Source of the DNA: Emergomyces orientalis
Taxonomy: Eukaryota > Ascomycota > Eurotiomycetes > Onygenales > Ajellomycetaceae
NCBI GenBank assembly: GCA_002110485.1
Contig: MOWL01000088.1
Location: forward strand, 1,364,001-1,428,000
Length of the DNA: 64,000 nucleotides
Direction of reading: 5' to 3'
The position numbers and the translations under genes are program-made. This document shows, one piece after another, positions 46,617 to 58,853 of this stretch. Under the pieces are notes generated by a model. That model saw only the letters and a list, made by a program, of their open reading frames with translations. It did no database searches and was not told the origin of the DNA. The first letter of the stretch is position 1, and each line of letters opens with the position of its first letter.

Positions 46617-49421
46617 TTGTACATTTATTAACTGCTGCCAATCGACTTTTCATTTCCCCTTTTTGTTCTGGGTGGGTTGGTGGACTTTGTTTGCGCATCT
46701 CTATTGATATATCTTTTTTGGCACATAGAGGATGGATGAATAGAATATTCTACATGATTTTAAATGTATCGCGGTCTTCCATAACTGGTTTGCGGTGCTC
46801 TTTTATTAATATATACATATATCTCTGTGCTTGGTTCACTCACCCTCCCTCTTACTCTCCAAGGTTGCCCCTGTCGATTTTTCTTTTTCTTGTTTGATAC
46901 ATAGTTTAAAAACAATATCTGCATCCTACAAACAGCCATGGTTCTTGGTATTGGAAACAGGCATTAGACAACAAAAGAAAAAAAATAGGAAAAAGTAGAG
47001 AAATTTTAAGTGTCTAAATATCACGTCATTTCAGTCTCATGTTGCACATACACCACGCGCAAAGAGCACCCCCCCAGATTCTCCACTTCCATTCTCACAA
47101 AACAACTTGTGAGTTACTTCCCTTCTAACGTCCATTTTAACCAAAGCAGCTACCTCCCGGTATTCCAGCAATCGACATAACGACATAGGCTGCTATGAGT
47201 TTACCGATATGGGTCACGGCAGGTGGATCATCCTCATCAGAACCGTTTCCACGACAAGAAACATCCGCGAAACCCACCCCAATTTCGCATACAGTCAGTA
47301 TTCCGCACCGACATCGCGTCCTCAAAACACACATAGCTGTACATTTAACGTCTATTCCGCGACCAAACATCATCCAGCAGCATTATGATCTTGAGATATA
47401 ATGGTTATCGCTCTGTTGGGAATTGCCGAAGATGCTTCTCGTGAAGCGCCAGGAAAGGCCGTTCGGTGTCTGTCTGCCCAGCGTGCGGCATGGGGTTGAC
47501 AAACTGCAATTTCTGGGTGATTGGGAGGCCAGCAGGATCGATTGGCTTTGTTCCTCGTTCGTGCTCCGTCACACGTCAGTGGCGAGAGGAATGCCCAAGG
47601 GAACGGCGACGAGTTCGCGTGCTAGAGAGAGGGAGAAAGGGCGTCCACCTGGTATGTGTATTCATGTGCTCTATGTGCTGTATCTAAGTCTGTATTAGCT
47701 ATAATCCACTGATGGCTCAAATTGAACCGTACTGGCAGTTCGTTTACCGTCGTTGACGTGACATACAGTTTGTTCACTCCCAACTCGGGCGGTTATGAAT
47801 AAGATTTGCTCATCAATTCTAGGTTTGGTGAGATGGGTAGTTCGGTTCTCTCACAATGTCATTCCATGCCACGGTCACTCGGACTCAATACCCCCGTCTC
47901 GAGCTTGACACAGTGTGCGCTATGTGAGACCCTTTTTGAATGATTCGGGACCGTCTCCTTAACCATTAAATGCAGGTTTGGGGGCGAATGGAAAGTATCT
48001 CTGTATAGATACAATCATCACCATCGCAGAAATACGATGAATATGCTGGGGCCATTTGAATGCTGTTTGACGAGAATTTGCCCAAATCAGGATACCCTGC
48101 GATTAAGGGCGTACCGTGTGTATCAATTCCGAGATCCTCTGACTGTCGGAGTTGGTCATAGGTCTCCCTTGACTCCTCTTAGAACAACCATGCCTACGAA
48201 GTGACCGCCTTTAACAACTGGTATCAACAAAGAACCTGGATAGCTCACCGCAAAAAAAAATTATGCAATTTCCCTGGGTTTGCATGTCGTGGTTGTGCTG
48301 CATGAAGGCATCGGCTACCACACTGACAAATGAATTTCGACGAACCGTGGACCACGATACGCGGATGGTATATACTCCAGGGGCACAGTCCCGCGAGAAT
48401 AAATATATCTCCTGACATCACACAAGACTCTGGAAAAGCAGTGGTGATGTCCTGAATCCACTCCCAGAGGTAGTGCTCGTGTAACATACGGGTACTATGG
48501 CACGTTTGCATCCATTTACGTACCTGTACTTTTCCATGACATGTCGCGGATAGTCTACGGAGCGAAGCACTGCCCTTCCACCAAGGCAAGGCAGCGGAAG
48601 AGACTTCCATGCAATAATTTTCAGCCTATTATATCCGAAAAGCTTACATCCGATCCGCCGACCTCCGCGTACAATGCACCACCCTTAAACCTTCCATAGC
48701 TATGGCTATATACACGATACTCTATTATTAACCAAACAACGTCGTTCTTATGTGCTATCCATATCGTGTACATACGGAGCTTTCAGATTTGTGCTACATG
48801 TGCACTTCCTCCTGGCCAAAATTCGCCTAGAATCATGAGGTTGCACAGTGCGGTTTCGACGTTTCAAATCTACCTAGGTATGTTTTTGTCTCCGAAGCAG
48901 GGATTATCTGAACCTGTCCCTCTAACCAATATTGCTGTTAAGGGGTAGGAAACCCAAGGTTGCCTGAGAAGGGGACCAAAAAGCCTCCAACAAGTAATAT
49001 TGGAGAAGGAAATACGAATTGAAATCAGCCAACTTCAAACTCTATTAAGTATTCGAGTCTACCTGATAAATACACGGACAAACAAAGATCTACTCCTCCT
49101 TCACTAGCTGTAAACATAATTGACAGCACCAAATACAGGTCTTATTACCATATGCTCCAAACCAACCTCATATACACAAAGAGACGCTCAGAGACAAAAG
49201 AATCGAAAGGCTTTCTGAACTAAAGCAGTACATGCTATCAAAAGAATATATATTTCTGTTCAAAAAGGGTGGAATTATATGTCTCCTGATTTCAGTTTCT
49301 GGACGCTACACAAAACAATCCCCTTCACCCAGCCAGTACTCGAAGACATCGCCCTCGGAAACACTAGAATACAGGATCGAAGAATTGAATTGAATAGCGG
49401 GAAGCATGGGGGCGAAACTGC
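46617..49421. other. Gene-poor region with a possible gene remnant
   Basis: About 2.8 kb. A minus-strand frame at 47373-47137 ends in a Cys-containing stretch (VCEIGVGFADVSC, later SIAGIPGGSC) that faintly recalls a hydrophobin tail, and a neighbouring minus-strand stretch at about 47570-47405 also looks protein-like but I could not build a gene. A 121-codon frame at 48610-48245 has no domain. Confidence 0.4.
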
Positions 49422-49970
49422 TTAGAGGCCGGCAATAGGAATGCAGGGAAGGTTAAGAGCAACAACACCCTCCTGTTCATTTCCATTAGATACCAACTTG
49501 TTGATAATGCCAGCTAGCGAAGGCTGCAACGAAATTATTTGACATATTAGATGTGATAACTTACAGCATGTTGAGAGTTGCCTTGGCAGCAGGCAACGTT
49601 CTGTTTGCACCCGGAGTTGCTGAGGATGTCGGTAACACCAATAAGTGCTATATCAAAATTTAGCTGAATTCTCTTGTCCGGACCATATCTATTAAAGCTT
49701 ACCGGCAACGTTGAGCTTGGAGCATTGGTCGAAGATGCCAACCTCGCTACCACCACCGAGAACAGTGCCCAAAACACCGGAGAGGATGCCACTGTTCGTG
49801 TCACCACCGTTGACAGTGGTGACTTGCTTGTTGCAACAGGAAATCGTAGCCTGTCCGCACTGGTTCGAGGTCTGGGTGACATCGCCACCGGGGGAGTTGT
49901 ATTGACCGCCAGGGGCGGCAACGGCAACGGTGGCAAGAGCCAGGACAATAGCAGACATGGAGAACTTCAT
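49422..49970 (-). CDS. Class I hydrophobin
   Basis: Exons 49970-49703, 49647-49565, 49523-49422; 150 residues. Hydrophobins are secreted and self-assemble at air-water interfaces, coating hyphae and spores. A signal peptide (MKFSMSAIVLALATVAVA) precedes a short Gly-rich leader. The eight cysteines follow the class pattern C-CC-C-C-CC-C: QCGQATISCCNK, FDQCSKL, SGCKQNVACCQ and, from the last exon, LPCIPIAGL. Long spacing between the CC pair and the next Cys (about 37 residues) indicates class I, RodA-like. Introns are 55 and 41 bases; the second is near the short limit but both joins keep the frame and the last one supplies the eighth Cys. A TATA box lies about 170 bases upstream. Confidence 0.93.
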
Positions 49971-50140
49971 TTTGACGGTTGGTGATGGTCGGAGGTATTA
50001 AAACCGTTATTAAGAATTATATATGAAAAAAAGGGTTGAAATGAGTGTGGTAGTTTTGGAAATACTTTGAAGTGAAATGTGAAGATTGATGCTGGTGATA
50101 ATAGAAAGAAAAAGAGCCTTGATACTGCGGAGGAGGGCCC

Positions 50141-50147
50141 TTTTATA
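50141..50147 (-). promoter_or_regulatory. TATA box of the hydrophobin gene
   Basis: TATAAAA on the minus strand, about 170 bases before the ATG at 49970. Confidence 0.6.
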
Positions 50148-51611
50148 GATCCCATGGCCCCCTTTTCCGAGGGTATAAACAGGATTGAACCTCTGCTTCC
50201 TCAACCAACCCCCCTGCCCCCCTCTTCCTGGGTCCTGCGGGAACCTGAATTGGATGTACGCTACGGAGTATACTTCCAAGTAATCTTCTTGGCCAGCCGC
50301 TCACCTAGCTCCTTTTGTTCAACGATGTTGCCCCCAGCGACGGTAATCTCTGAAAAAACGAAGGCGAGAGCGTGCGCCACAACCCATTGCCAGAAGATTG
50401 TGAGATGCCCAAAGAGGAAATGGTGGACATGCAGCACGCAGAAATTATGCAAAAGGATTCATACAAGGATTAGGCGATAATAATCCAGGTTGTCACACAT
50501 CTGTAAATTCGCGGTACAGTCTCCGTTCTTTTGTTTTTCTTGATACCCAGTGATGCGAATATTATGCTTGATTTTGGCAAGCAGCTGAGGCTGACCTACG
50601 GAGTACTCTTGCGTCGGATCCGGAAAACAAGAGAAAACGAAAAGCAACATTGTTGCTGAAAATGAACTATTGAAAATAACATTGGTTTGGGCATACGGAG
50701 TAGAATATCCGGACATGCTATCTAATCCCATGGTTCGGGGTGCCTCCCACATCCAGCACAATATGCAGAAGTGTGAGAGACATTCTCATTGAGCTCTGAG
50801 CTCGAACACAAGTCAAGCAATACCAAACGTGGCTGTCCACGTCGCAGATATGTAAATAGCGATAGGTTCGGAGACCCATGGAATACCCTGTGTCAGTCAA
50901 GTGTGATATCGGGCTCATCGATAAGTTATCCTGAACATGGTTTGAAGACCCTGACCATTTCCCAGGGCCAAAACTAGTACTGTAAGTGGCCGACGCCGCT
51001 AACTATTCTTGGGTGCGGCTTTCGGTACTGGCGCCGAGAAATCAGACGGCGCGCAAATGCCCCTGATTTTCTTTTGCGTTCTTGGACGACCCCTCTAGCC
51101 ATATCTGTCAGCTCACTTTTCACCCTTCCGAGTTGAAGAGATTGTTTATTTTATCTCTCATTCTGGGCTCATTCGGTTCATTGGTTTTGGGCCAGAATGC
51201 CAAATGCTGAGGTGCAATGTAGCCAACTGATAAGTTACAACGGCCACTCCTCCACCAAATGGTGGAACAAGAAACGGCGAATGTACCACTGCGTACTTCG
51301 ACTTCGTTTGTTTGATGTAAAATTACAAGCCCTTACCAATATCGCGCTATGGCTTGATTACCGTTGAGTTGCCGGTTCCCCAGGGATTGTAAGCCGATCG
51401 ACAGCTCTAAAAACGCCACGTACCAGGGCTAACGCCCTCTAAGGCTATTAAAAATGTGATAGCTCTTGCGCTGTGCTTTGACAAATCGTGATCCCTTCAT
51501 GAGCCTCAAGCCTTTGCAGAGCCATGTCTTGATCCAGCTGGTTCCCAGCTTGATCCGTTTCATTTCCGGATTCTGGGGGAGGCAAAGCTAACCCCGAGCT
51601 AGGGGCTGAAG

Positions 51612-51640
51612 GTACTCCGTAAGCTAAGCTTACGGAGTAC
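51612..51640. repeat. Perfect 29-base palindrome built from TACGGAGTA units
   Basis: Arm GTACTCCGTAAGCT, a single central A, then the exact reverse complement. Each arm contains one copy of the recurring 9-mer. Confidence 0.9.
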
Positions 51641-54600
51641 AGAAGAATGGAACCGCCTCCTACCCCTCCACCCTTGTAACTGACAACAAGGCTCCCAGAC
51701 TTCGTATCCTTTTTCAGAACCCTAAGGAGTGGAGTTGACGAATTGTTAACGCTCCGCGTTCTCGAAAACTTTCCGTATCATTATTATTGCGATCGACTCC
51801 CCCGGGTTTATCAAAGCTGCCAAAAATACCTTCAGCGTGTGGTGGGTGGCCTTCGTTGAATATGATTTCATTCCTGGGGGATCAAACTGGAAAAACCCTC
51901 TGTTGTTTGAAATTAATTTCCATTAGGGAGCAAAGGTCCGATAACAAACCGAACGCATCCAATGGGCTACCTCCGGAAACTGCTGGCCATTCGATTTTGT
52001 CTCCAAGGAAAAGCGGAAGGATTATGAGAGGAAACATGTAGTTTGTTCGTACGGATGATATCTCTATTTCTGCACGTCACACACGACACCTCACACTCGC
52101 TGCAATCTTCCAGTCTCGTTGCAAATATTCCGTAATCGTTTGCAGCTACGTTTATTGCAACCTATCGGATGGCATGTGCCATGTACGCTCCGAGATCAGA
52201 CAAATCCACGCGCTGCGGGCCTGCAAATTCTCCTGAGGTCATCGCAAACAAAAGGTCAGAAGCCAATGGCCCAGCTGAATCTCCAAAATTACCAAGCGAC
52301 GGAATTTTTCGTGCCTTCTTCTCACGTTTCTTCAACAACACCTGTATGACCCGCCAAGCACCCAAACTTTTTCCCCTCACTGGGCCCTCAGCCAGGTTCT
52401 TAAGGAGAACCCCAAACAAGAATCCTTGGAGACGCCACAATGCCCGCTTTGTCATGTCCTTCAGGCAGCTCCAGGTATCCATCAAAAACCCATTACGCAC
52501 TAAAGTATTAGGATAAGATCTGCATCGCACTAGTGGCTGGGAAACAAGGTGGGCGGGAGCGTGGCTGTTGTGGGCTGAAAATTCGTTGGCTAGAAAAAAA
52601 ATGAGTTGGTTTGTACGGAAGTCAATGTTCAGGGCATACGAGCATCTTTTCTTTTTTCCTTTTTTGTTTTTATTTTTTTATGCCTCATGAGTCAAATATT
52701 ACATTATTTTTCAGGTCTGTCACTCTTCACCAAGCTGCGTTCGCTTGGTGGATTATCGAGTGGGTGATTGGATTATTCTAGAGGCGCTTTGTACCAAGTC
52801 CTGTCGAAAGCGCCGAATGGTTTGAAAGGCCATGAGCGAGGTGCTGACCTCATTGATCGACATGCTGGACTGAATTGTTGGGCACTTCTCAGTGGGATCT
52901 AGGCACAGTTAGCGTCGTTAGGCCCCTGCGTGGCTCAAAATTGCCAGATCCCTCTCATATGCAACAGCAGAAAAAGGAGATGGAGAAACAACTCATTGTG
53001 CCTAGATTCAGAAGACCTACAGAACTTGGCAGTCACTCACATATCATTGTTCATTATTTTCTGGTGATTTGTGATATTCGTCTTCTGAGCTCTTAGCCAC
53101 TGAACTGCCAGGTCTTGGCTGTGTGGCCCATCCCCACGACCAAGATGTTTGCCATGCAAGTTTTCGATAGGTGTATTTGTTGATGTTGGTGGTCAGAAAG
53201 AATTACGATCCTGGCCTTCTTCACCGGAGTCCCTGACTATTATTGATTTATTGATATCTTCCCCCTTTTGGTTCATGGTCGAAGAATTTCGCAGAGGCGC
53301 AGCGCGGTGCTGGCTTAGAGGTCCAGGCCGCACTCCTGTTTATTAGAAATCGTACAATCTAAATTATTTGAGCAAGACGCGCTCGCGATGTTGTCTGCCA
53401 TGGCAATAATAGTTATGCACTATATGCAGGATCCATGTCTCACTGCGGCTGTCGGATGGAACGAACGCACTGAAATTTCACTGCTTCCCTGATATATAGT
53501 AATCAAAAATTTAAGCCTTTACTACATTCAGAGGGGAATTGATTCATAATAGCCTGTAGTTATCCAAAGATGTCCGATGCTGCAAACACTGGGGCCTCTC
53601 AGTTTTGGATCCCCGAAACAGGAGTTGCAAAACCAAATTAAAATGTCGCTAGTCCGTATGAACGGAAGTTTCCTGTTTCCTGGCTTTCTTTTACCCCTTT
53701 TCGTTTGCATGAGAAGGGTGTTCCGACACTTGTGAACCAGTTACTGGCATGGCTCATTCGCACCGCAACGAACAAGCCCGCATACATCATGATCATCGCT
53801 GTCTTCAAGAATCTGCAGCCCTTCAGGAGAAAGAGCGGGCTTAGAAATGCAGCAGGATACATCTTAAATGCAAGCCATTTCGCTTTTGCTCCTCCTTTCC
53901 TCTCAGAGGGTATTATCCTCCAATAACTTCATTTTCACACCACATCAAGCAATGGTGTGCTTTGATTCTCGATTCTCGCATTGATGAACAAAACTATTCC
54001 GCTATTAATCCAATTCATAGGGGATGCCTCAAAGGTTCAGGAATTGTGGTTATTTATTTCCTCCCAAGTTGATAAGTGTTCTGAGGCAGGCGACTTGGTC
54101 TGTGCAGCAGCCGTTGGCCTAGGTTGCATTTATCGGGAAACTAGAAAACGCTCGAATATGACATCCACAAAAGGAAAAGGAACAGATATTAAATTTCATT
54201 TATCTTCAGCTTCTCTATTATTCTTCAATGATTCTTACACATCGAGTGTGCGAGCATCGTATTGAAAACGGCTGCCCCCGGCATGTCGTCGGCAGACTTC
54301 CAGAATAGCCGCGGGCTTGGCCCGATCCTTCACCACCCAATATCGCAACCATCGGGCCACCAGCACTCCCTGCTCCTTTCTCGCTCTGCGGGCGGCCAGC
54401 TACCGAAAGGTTTAAAACTAAGTTTGACAGTGGAGTGTCGCTGAACCAATACGAAATGAAAGAAGTAATTCTACCCTTGACAAGGGTCGATTTCGAGACC
54501 ACGCAAGAATCCCGAGATGGAACATAGCATGTGCCGAAATCGCCGGGCTCCACGAAGAAACGGTGAGGAGAACTTTGCGCTTGGTTCTGCGGCCGCGGCA

Positions 54601-55076
54601 GACTGGCCTTTTTCACGGTAAATCCCTTCTCTTTACTCTCGCTGGGAAGAGCTGACCGTTAACTCTACCTCGTTTTTCAGCTATTGAGTGCGATAGACCA
54701 TTTCATTCTGATTTATCGCATTTCCTTATTTTCCCTGGATATCTAACTATCTGCATTTCGGCTGGCTTTAACTTGGGGCATTTTTACCAATTCAAGGTCC
54801 AGTTTGAAGGTGTAGTCCTGTTCGTCATCCCATTGGTCCCTGGACGTTTAATCTCAACCCGAAGGACTGAGGAAGGGAGGCGGCTGACCATCCGTCGGAT
54901 CCCGACTTTTATTTTTCTGGTTTAGAGAGGTGGATCAACAATCGTCCTATATGGGATAGAGCAACGAGTTTCTGAATTGGAATCCAATTGCAATTGGTGC
55001 GAAAAAAAATTCACAGACAGATTATACGGCCGTACACACTTAGCAATTTCATCCTTTGGTGAAACGAAGCGTAACG

Positions 55077-57567
55077 ATGCTTTCGCGACCATCCATACCG
55101 ATAAGGACACTCACTGCCACCCGTACAATCCTCCAACCCTATCAAACAGAATCACGCCTATACTCTACATCCAAATCGCCCAATACCAGCAAAGGAAATG
55201 GATACAGACAGAGACCTGTGGCATATCCCGCGAGGCAATGGTTAGGGAAGAGAACTTTCTGTTCGACCTCTAGGTTATTCGCTATAGAGGGAGTTTCACA
55301 AGCAAAGCGAGTTGGGCTGGTTGATATGCAGATTGTTGATCATCGATACGAGTATGAACTTTCGCGGACAGTTGGAAAACTATTCAAGCCTTCGTGTCAT
55401 GCTAATGGATTTTGCTAGTGCCCTTGTTGTTGGCGCAGGAGGGGCAGGGCTCATGGCTGCCGTTGGCCTTGCGCAAAGCGGGTTGGAAACAGCATGTATA
55501 TCGAAATTGGTACGTCGTTTTATTCTTGTTCAGATGCTTTCGAAGTTTTCGATTTGACCCCATGCGTATTTCATGCGCGGCGAGATCTGAGCAACGCTAA
55601 CGTCTATTTCCCCATGCATTGGTTTTGAATGAAATAGTTTCCCACAAGATCACATACAGTCGCTGCTCAAGGGGGTATCAATGCTGCCCTTGGAAATATG
55701 ACAGAGGATGACTGGAGATGGCATATGTATGATACGGTTAAAGGCTCAGACTGGCTAGGGGATCAGGATGCAATCGTATGTTTTCTAGCTATTTTATATC
55801 TTCTAGGTGCTATGCATTTACTGAAAGGTTCCACTAGCATTATATGTGTAAGGAAGCACCGAAAACCATTGTTGAGTTGGAAGGATATGGAATGCCATTT
55901 TCCCGCACCGCAGAGGGCAAGATTTATCAGGTAGGGTTATACTGAAATTGACGAGCCATTCAGTCCATGGGAATTCAACAAAACTAACTAGAGGCTGAGT
56001 TTTCAGCGACCTATTGGAGGGCAATCCTTGAATTACGGCACAGGTGGCCAGGCTTACCGAACCGCGTGTGCAGCTGACCGTACAGGTCACGCAATGCTAC
56101 ATACTTTATACGGGCAGTCCTTGAAGGTTAGTAGTTTTGGCACGTTCGCAACATCTGTGGTAAATTCCGCAACTAAATGGTTAATAGCATAATTGCAACT
56201 TTTTGATCGAATTTTTCGCCTTGGACCTTATGATGGTGGACGGCCGGTGTGTCGGTGTGACCGCACTTGACATGGAAACTGGCACGCTGCACCGTCTATT
56301 CAGCAGGAACACGATCCTTGGTAAGGCTTTGCTCGTTATTAAATACTCTGATTGTCTGTCAGCTAATAAGTCGATAGCCACTGGCGGATACGGCCGCGCC
56401 TATTTCTCCTGCACTTCTGCACATACTAGCACAGGTGACGGATGTGCCATGGCTTCTAGAGCAGGCCTTCCTCTTCAGGACATGGAATTTGTTCAATTCC
56501 ACCCTAGTGGAATATATGGTGCTGGGGTTTTGATTACAGAGGGTGCACGCGGAGAAGGAGGCTATTTACTCAACTCCGAAGGGGAAAGATTTATGGAAAG
56601 ATATGCGCCAACCGCCAAGGACCTCGCTAGCCGAGATGTTGTGGCTCGATCCATGAACATGGAGATCAGAGAGGGAAGAGGCGTCGGTCCGAATAAAGAT
56701 CATATTTACCTACAGCTGTCCCATCTGCCTAAGGAGCTAATTCTGGAGCGTCTCCCTGGAATTGCAGAAACGGCCTCGATATTCGCAGGTATCGATATTA
56801 CACGACAACCCATTCCAGTACTACCTACAGTCCACTATTGCATGGGCGGGATTCCTACCAACTACAAAGGCCAAGTCTTAGACGTGGACCTTGGAACCGG
56901 AAAGGAAACCCCCGTTCCCGGCCTTTATGCGGCCGGAGAGGCCGCATGTGTAAGTGTTCACGGCGCAAACAGACTAGGGGCTAACTCCCTACTCGACATC
57001 GCCGTATTTGGCCGTGCTAGTGCATCTCATATCGCAGAAAACAATGAGAAGGGAATGTCGCACGGGTCCATCCCGGCAGATATTGGCATGTCATCTTTCG
57101 AAGACATGGAACGACTGCGTACTTCGGACGGAAACAAACTTACTGCCGAACTACGCATGGACATGCAAAAAGCCATGCAGACTGATGTCGCCGTGTTCCG
57201 AACGGAAGAATCTCTCGCCTCCGGTGTCTCCAGAATCCAGCAGGTAGAGCAGTCATTCAGGAATGATGTTTGCGTAAAGGATAAATCATTGATCTGGAAC
57301 TCGGACTTGATCGAGACCTTGGAGATGAGGAATTTGCTCACTTGTGCTACGCAGACGGCGAAAAGTGCCTTGGACAGGAAAGAGAGCAGAGGTAGCCATG
57401 CTCGAGAGGACTTCTCTGATCGAGATGATGTGCGGTTCTTGAAACATAGCTTGTCGTGGCAGATCGAGGAGACCGAACCGGTGAAAATGGGTTATCGGGA
57501 TGTTATTTTTGCAACTTTGGACGAGAACGAGTGTCCCAGTGTAGCACCGAAGAAAAGGACATATTAA
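55077..57567 (+). CDS. SDH1: Succinate dehydrogenase flavoprotein subunit (complex II, SDH1 family)
   Basis: Seven exons: 55077-55351, 55419-55509, 55638-55775, 55838-55930, 56007-56126, 56188-56320, 56378-57567; 679 residues. The FAD subunit oxidises succinate in the mitochondrial matrix. A long Ser/Arg-rich presequence leads to YDALVVGAGGAGLMAA (dinucleotide fold), FPTRSHTVAAQGG with the covalent-FAD His128, DWLGDQDAIHYM, RPIGGQSLNYGTGGQAYRT, FHPSGIYGAG (His325), ITEGARGEGG (Arg341), HGANRLGANSLLD (Arg482) and RKESRGSHARED. Catalytic residues are kept. One conserved site differs: the usual HYNMGG reads HYCMGG (Cys438). With modest divergence in the C-terminal 60 residues this may be the second, Sdh1b-like paralogue rather than the main gene. 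All introns are 60-130 bases and join in frame. Confidence 0.9.
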
Positions 57568-57902
57568 TAGAGAATTTTGGCGTATTACCTATTTACATAG
57601 TAGTTATATCTGAATCAAAAGGGTTAGAACTTTTTATTGATATGTAACTCTCGGAATCCATCCAAGGATATGTTCCCGGGCTAAACCCAAAATAGCCAGT
57701 CACATGACCTTACAATCACCAAGCTTCTTTTTTCTGGAAAGTTGCGAGACATGGAATATAATGCAAGCTTTCAAATGCATATCAAGGACTCTCGATATCT
57801 TGACGTTGTATTCCTCCAAGGCAATGCCGCCGTGACGCAATCTCCTGAGCTTCATGAACCATTTCCTTTGTTCATTTTTGGCTAGGGCCGTGCTAATACA
57901 GA
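57568..57902. other. Short intergenic spacer
   Basis: 335 bases between two same-strand genes; it must hold the flavoprotein gene terminator and the WW gene promoter. No motif stands out. Confidence 0.5.
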
Positions 57903-58130
57903 ATGGCTTCTGACGCTGCTGCTCTGATCGCTGCTACCGACACCCAGCTGCTTGCAGGTGTGGAAGACGCGCCACAATCGGAAACAAACTCTCCGGGGAT
58001 TCCCAAGGATGAGTCGAGGAAGGAGGGTAAGGACGCGGAACAGAAAAGTGTTCTAGGCGTCAAGGGTAGCGATGTTGATAAGGAATCAGGGGAGGAGCTG
58101 GAGGAAGGGGAGGAAGAGGAGGAAGAGGAA

Positions 58131-58162
<32 letters not shown>

Positions 58163-58853
58163 AGAAGAAGAAGAAGAGGAGGAGGAGGAGGAGGAGGAAA
58201 ATGACAACTCTGTTCCGCCCTTACCGCTGGAAGATCTCCCACCGCCCCTCCCCAACGAACCACCTCCTGGTCAGACTGAGGATGATGGGTGGGATCCGGT
58301 TTGGGATGGCAATGCACAAGCTTATTACTTTTATAACCGGCTCACTGGTCTTTCGCAGTGGGAAAATCCTCGGGTGCCTGACACCCAACAACAACCACAA
58401 CAAATAGCTGCACCTCATGCCCCGGACCAGCAACAACCCAACAAACCGCGAGTTGCTGGCGGCTATGACCCCGCAATTCACGGTGACTATGATCCCACTG
58501 CATCTTACGCTCAGGTTACCCAACAACAACAAGAAGGGCTAGATGCTGGGGCTGCACTTGCTGCTTCTTCCTCCGATCCAAACTACATATACACCGCCAC
58601 TGGCACGTTCAATCGATTCACAGGCAAATGGCAGCCGGGAGTGCTATCTCCAGAAAATTTCAACGAAGAGAATAAAAGTAGAAGACAGATGAATGCATAT
58701 TTCGATGTGGATGCGGCGGCCAATAGCCATGATGGCAAGAGTCTCAAAGCTGAGCGGAGCGGGAAGAGACTAACTAAAAAGGAACTGAAAGCTTTCAAGG
58801 AGAAAAGGAGAGAAAGGAAGGAGGAGAAACGGAGGGCGTGGTTAAGGGATTGA
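57903..58853 (+). CDS. WW-domain protein with a 30-residue glutamate run
   Basis: Single exon, 316 residues. After an acidic N-terminus comes an unbroken run of 30 Glu (70-99, all GAA/GAG), then a Pro-rich linker (VPPLPLEDLPPPLPNEPPPG) and one WW domain, GWDPVWDGNAQAYYFYNRLTGLSQWENP, with Trp130, Trp153 and Pro156. WW domains bind proline-rich ligands, and the in-chain Pro-rich segment could be a partner or internal ligand. Gln-rich spacers follow, then a conserved-looking NYIYTATGTFNRFTGKWQPG and a Lys/Arg/Glu C-terminal helix (KKELKAFKEKRRERKEEKRRAW). The composition suggests a nuclear RNA-processing or transcription factor; that is inference. Antisense frames here are low-complexity shadows. 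Confidence 0.82.
58110..58199. repeat. 90-base uninterrupted polypurine GAR tract in coding sequence
   Basis: Thirty GAA or GAG codons in a row, purine-only on the plus strand, with flanking purine extending it. It can adopt triplex structure and is likely length-polymorphic. Confidence 0.9.

Larger units (their letters stand above)
49971..55076. other. 5.1 kb gene-poor region upstream of the hydrophobin
   Basis: The left end is the hydrophobin promoter. Four sites with the 9-mer TACGGAGTA occur at 50262-51639, including a perfect palindrome. At 52162-52530 both strands are open over about 120 codons with no recognised protein, a possible decayed gene. The rest has only short frames. Confidence 0.45.

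Noticed and set aside
48245..48610. 121-codon minus-strand frame
   Set aside because: No domain and irregular composition; could be a remnant but cannot be supported.
57893..58255. Minus-strand frame with a long serine run
   Set aside because: Antisense shadow of the glutamate tract in the WW-domain gene.
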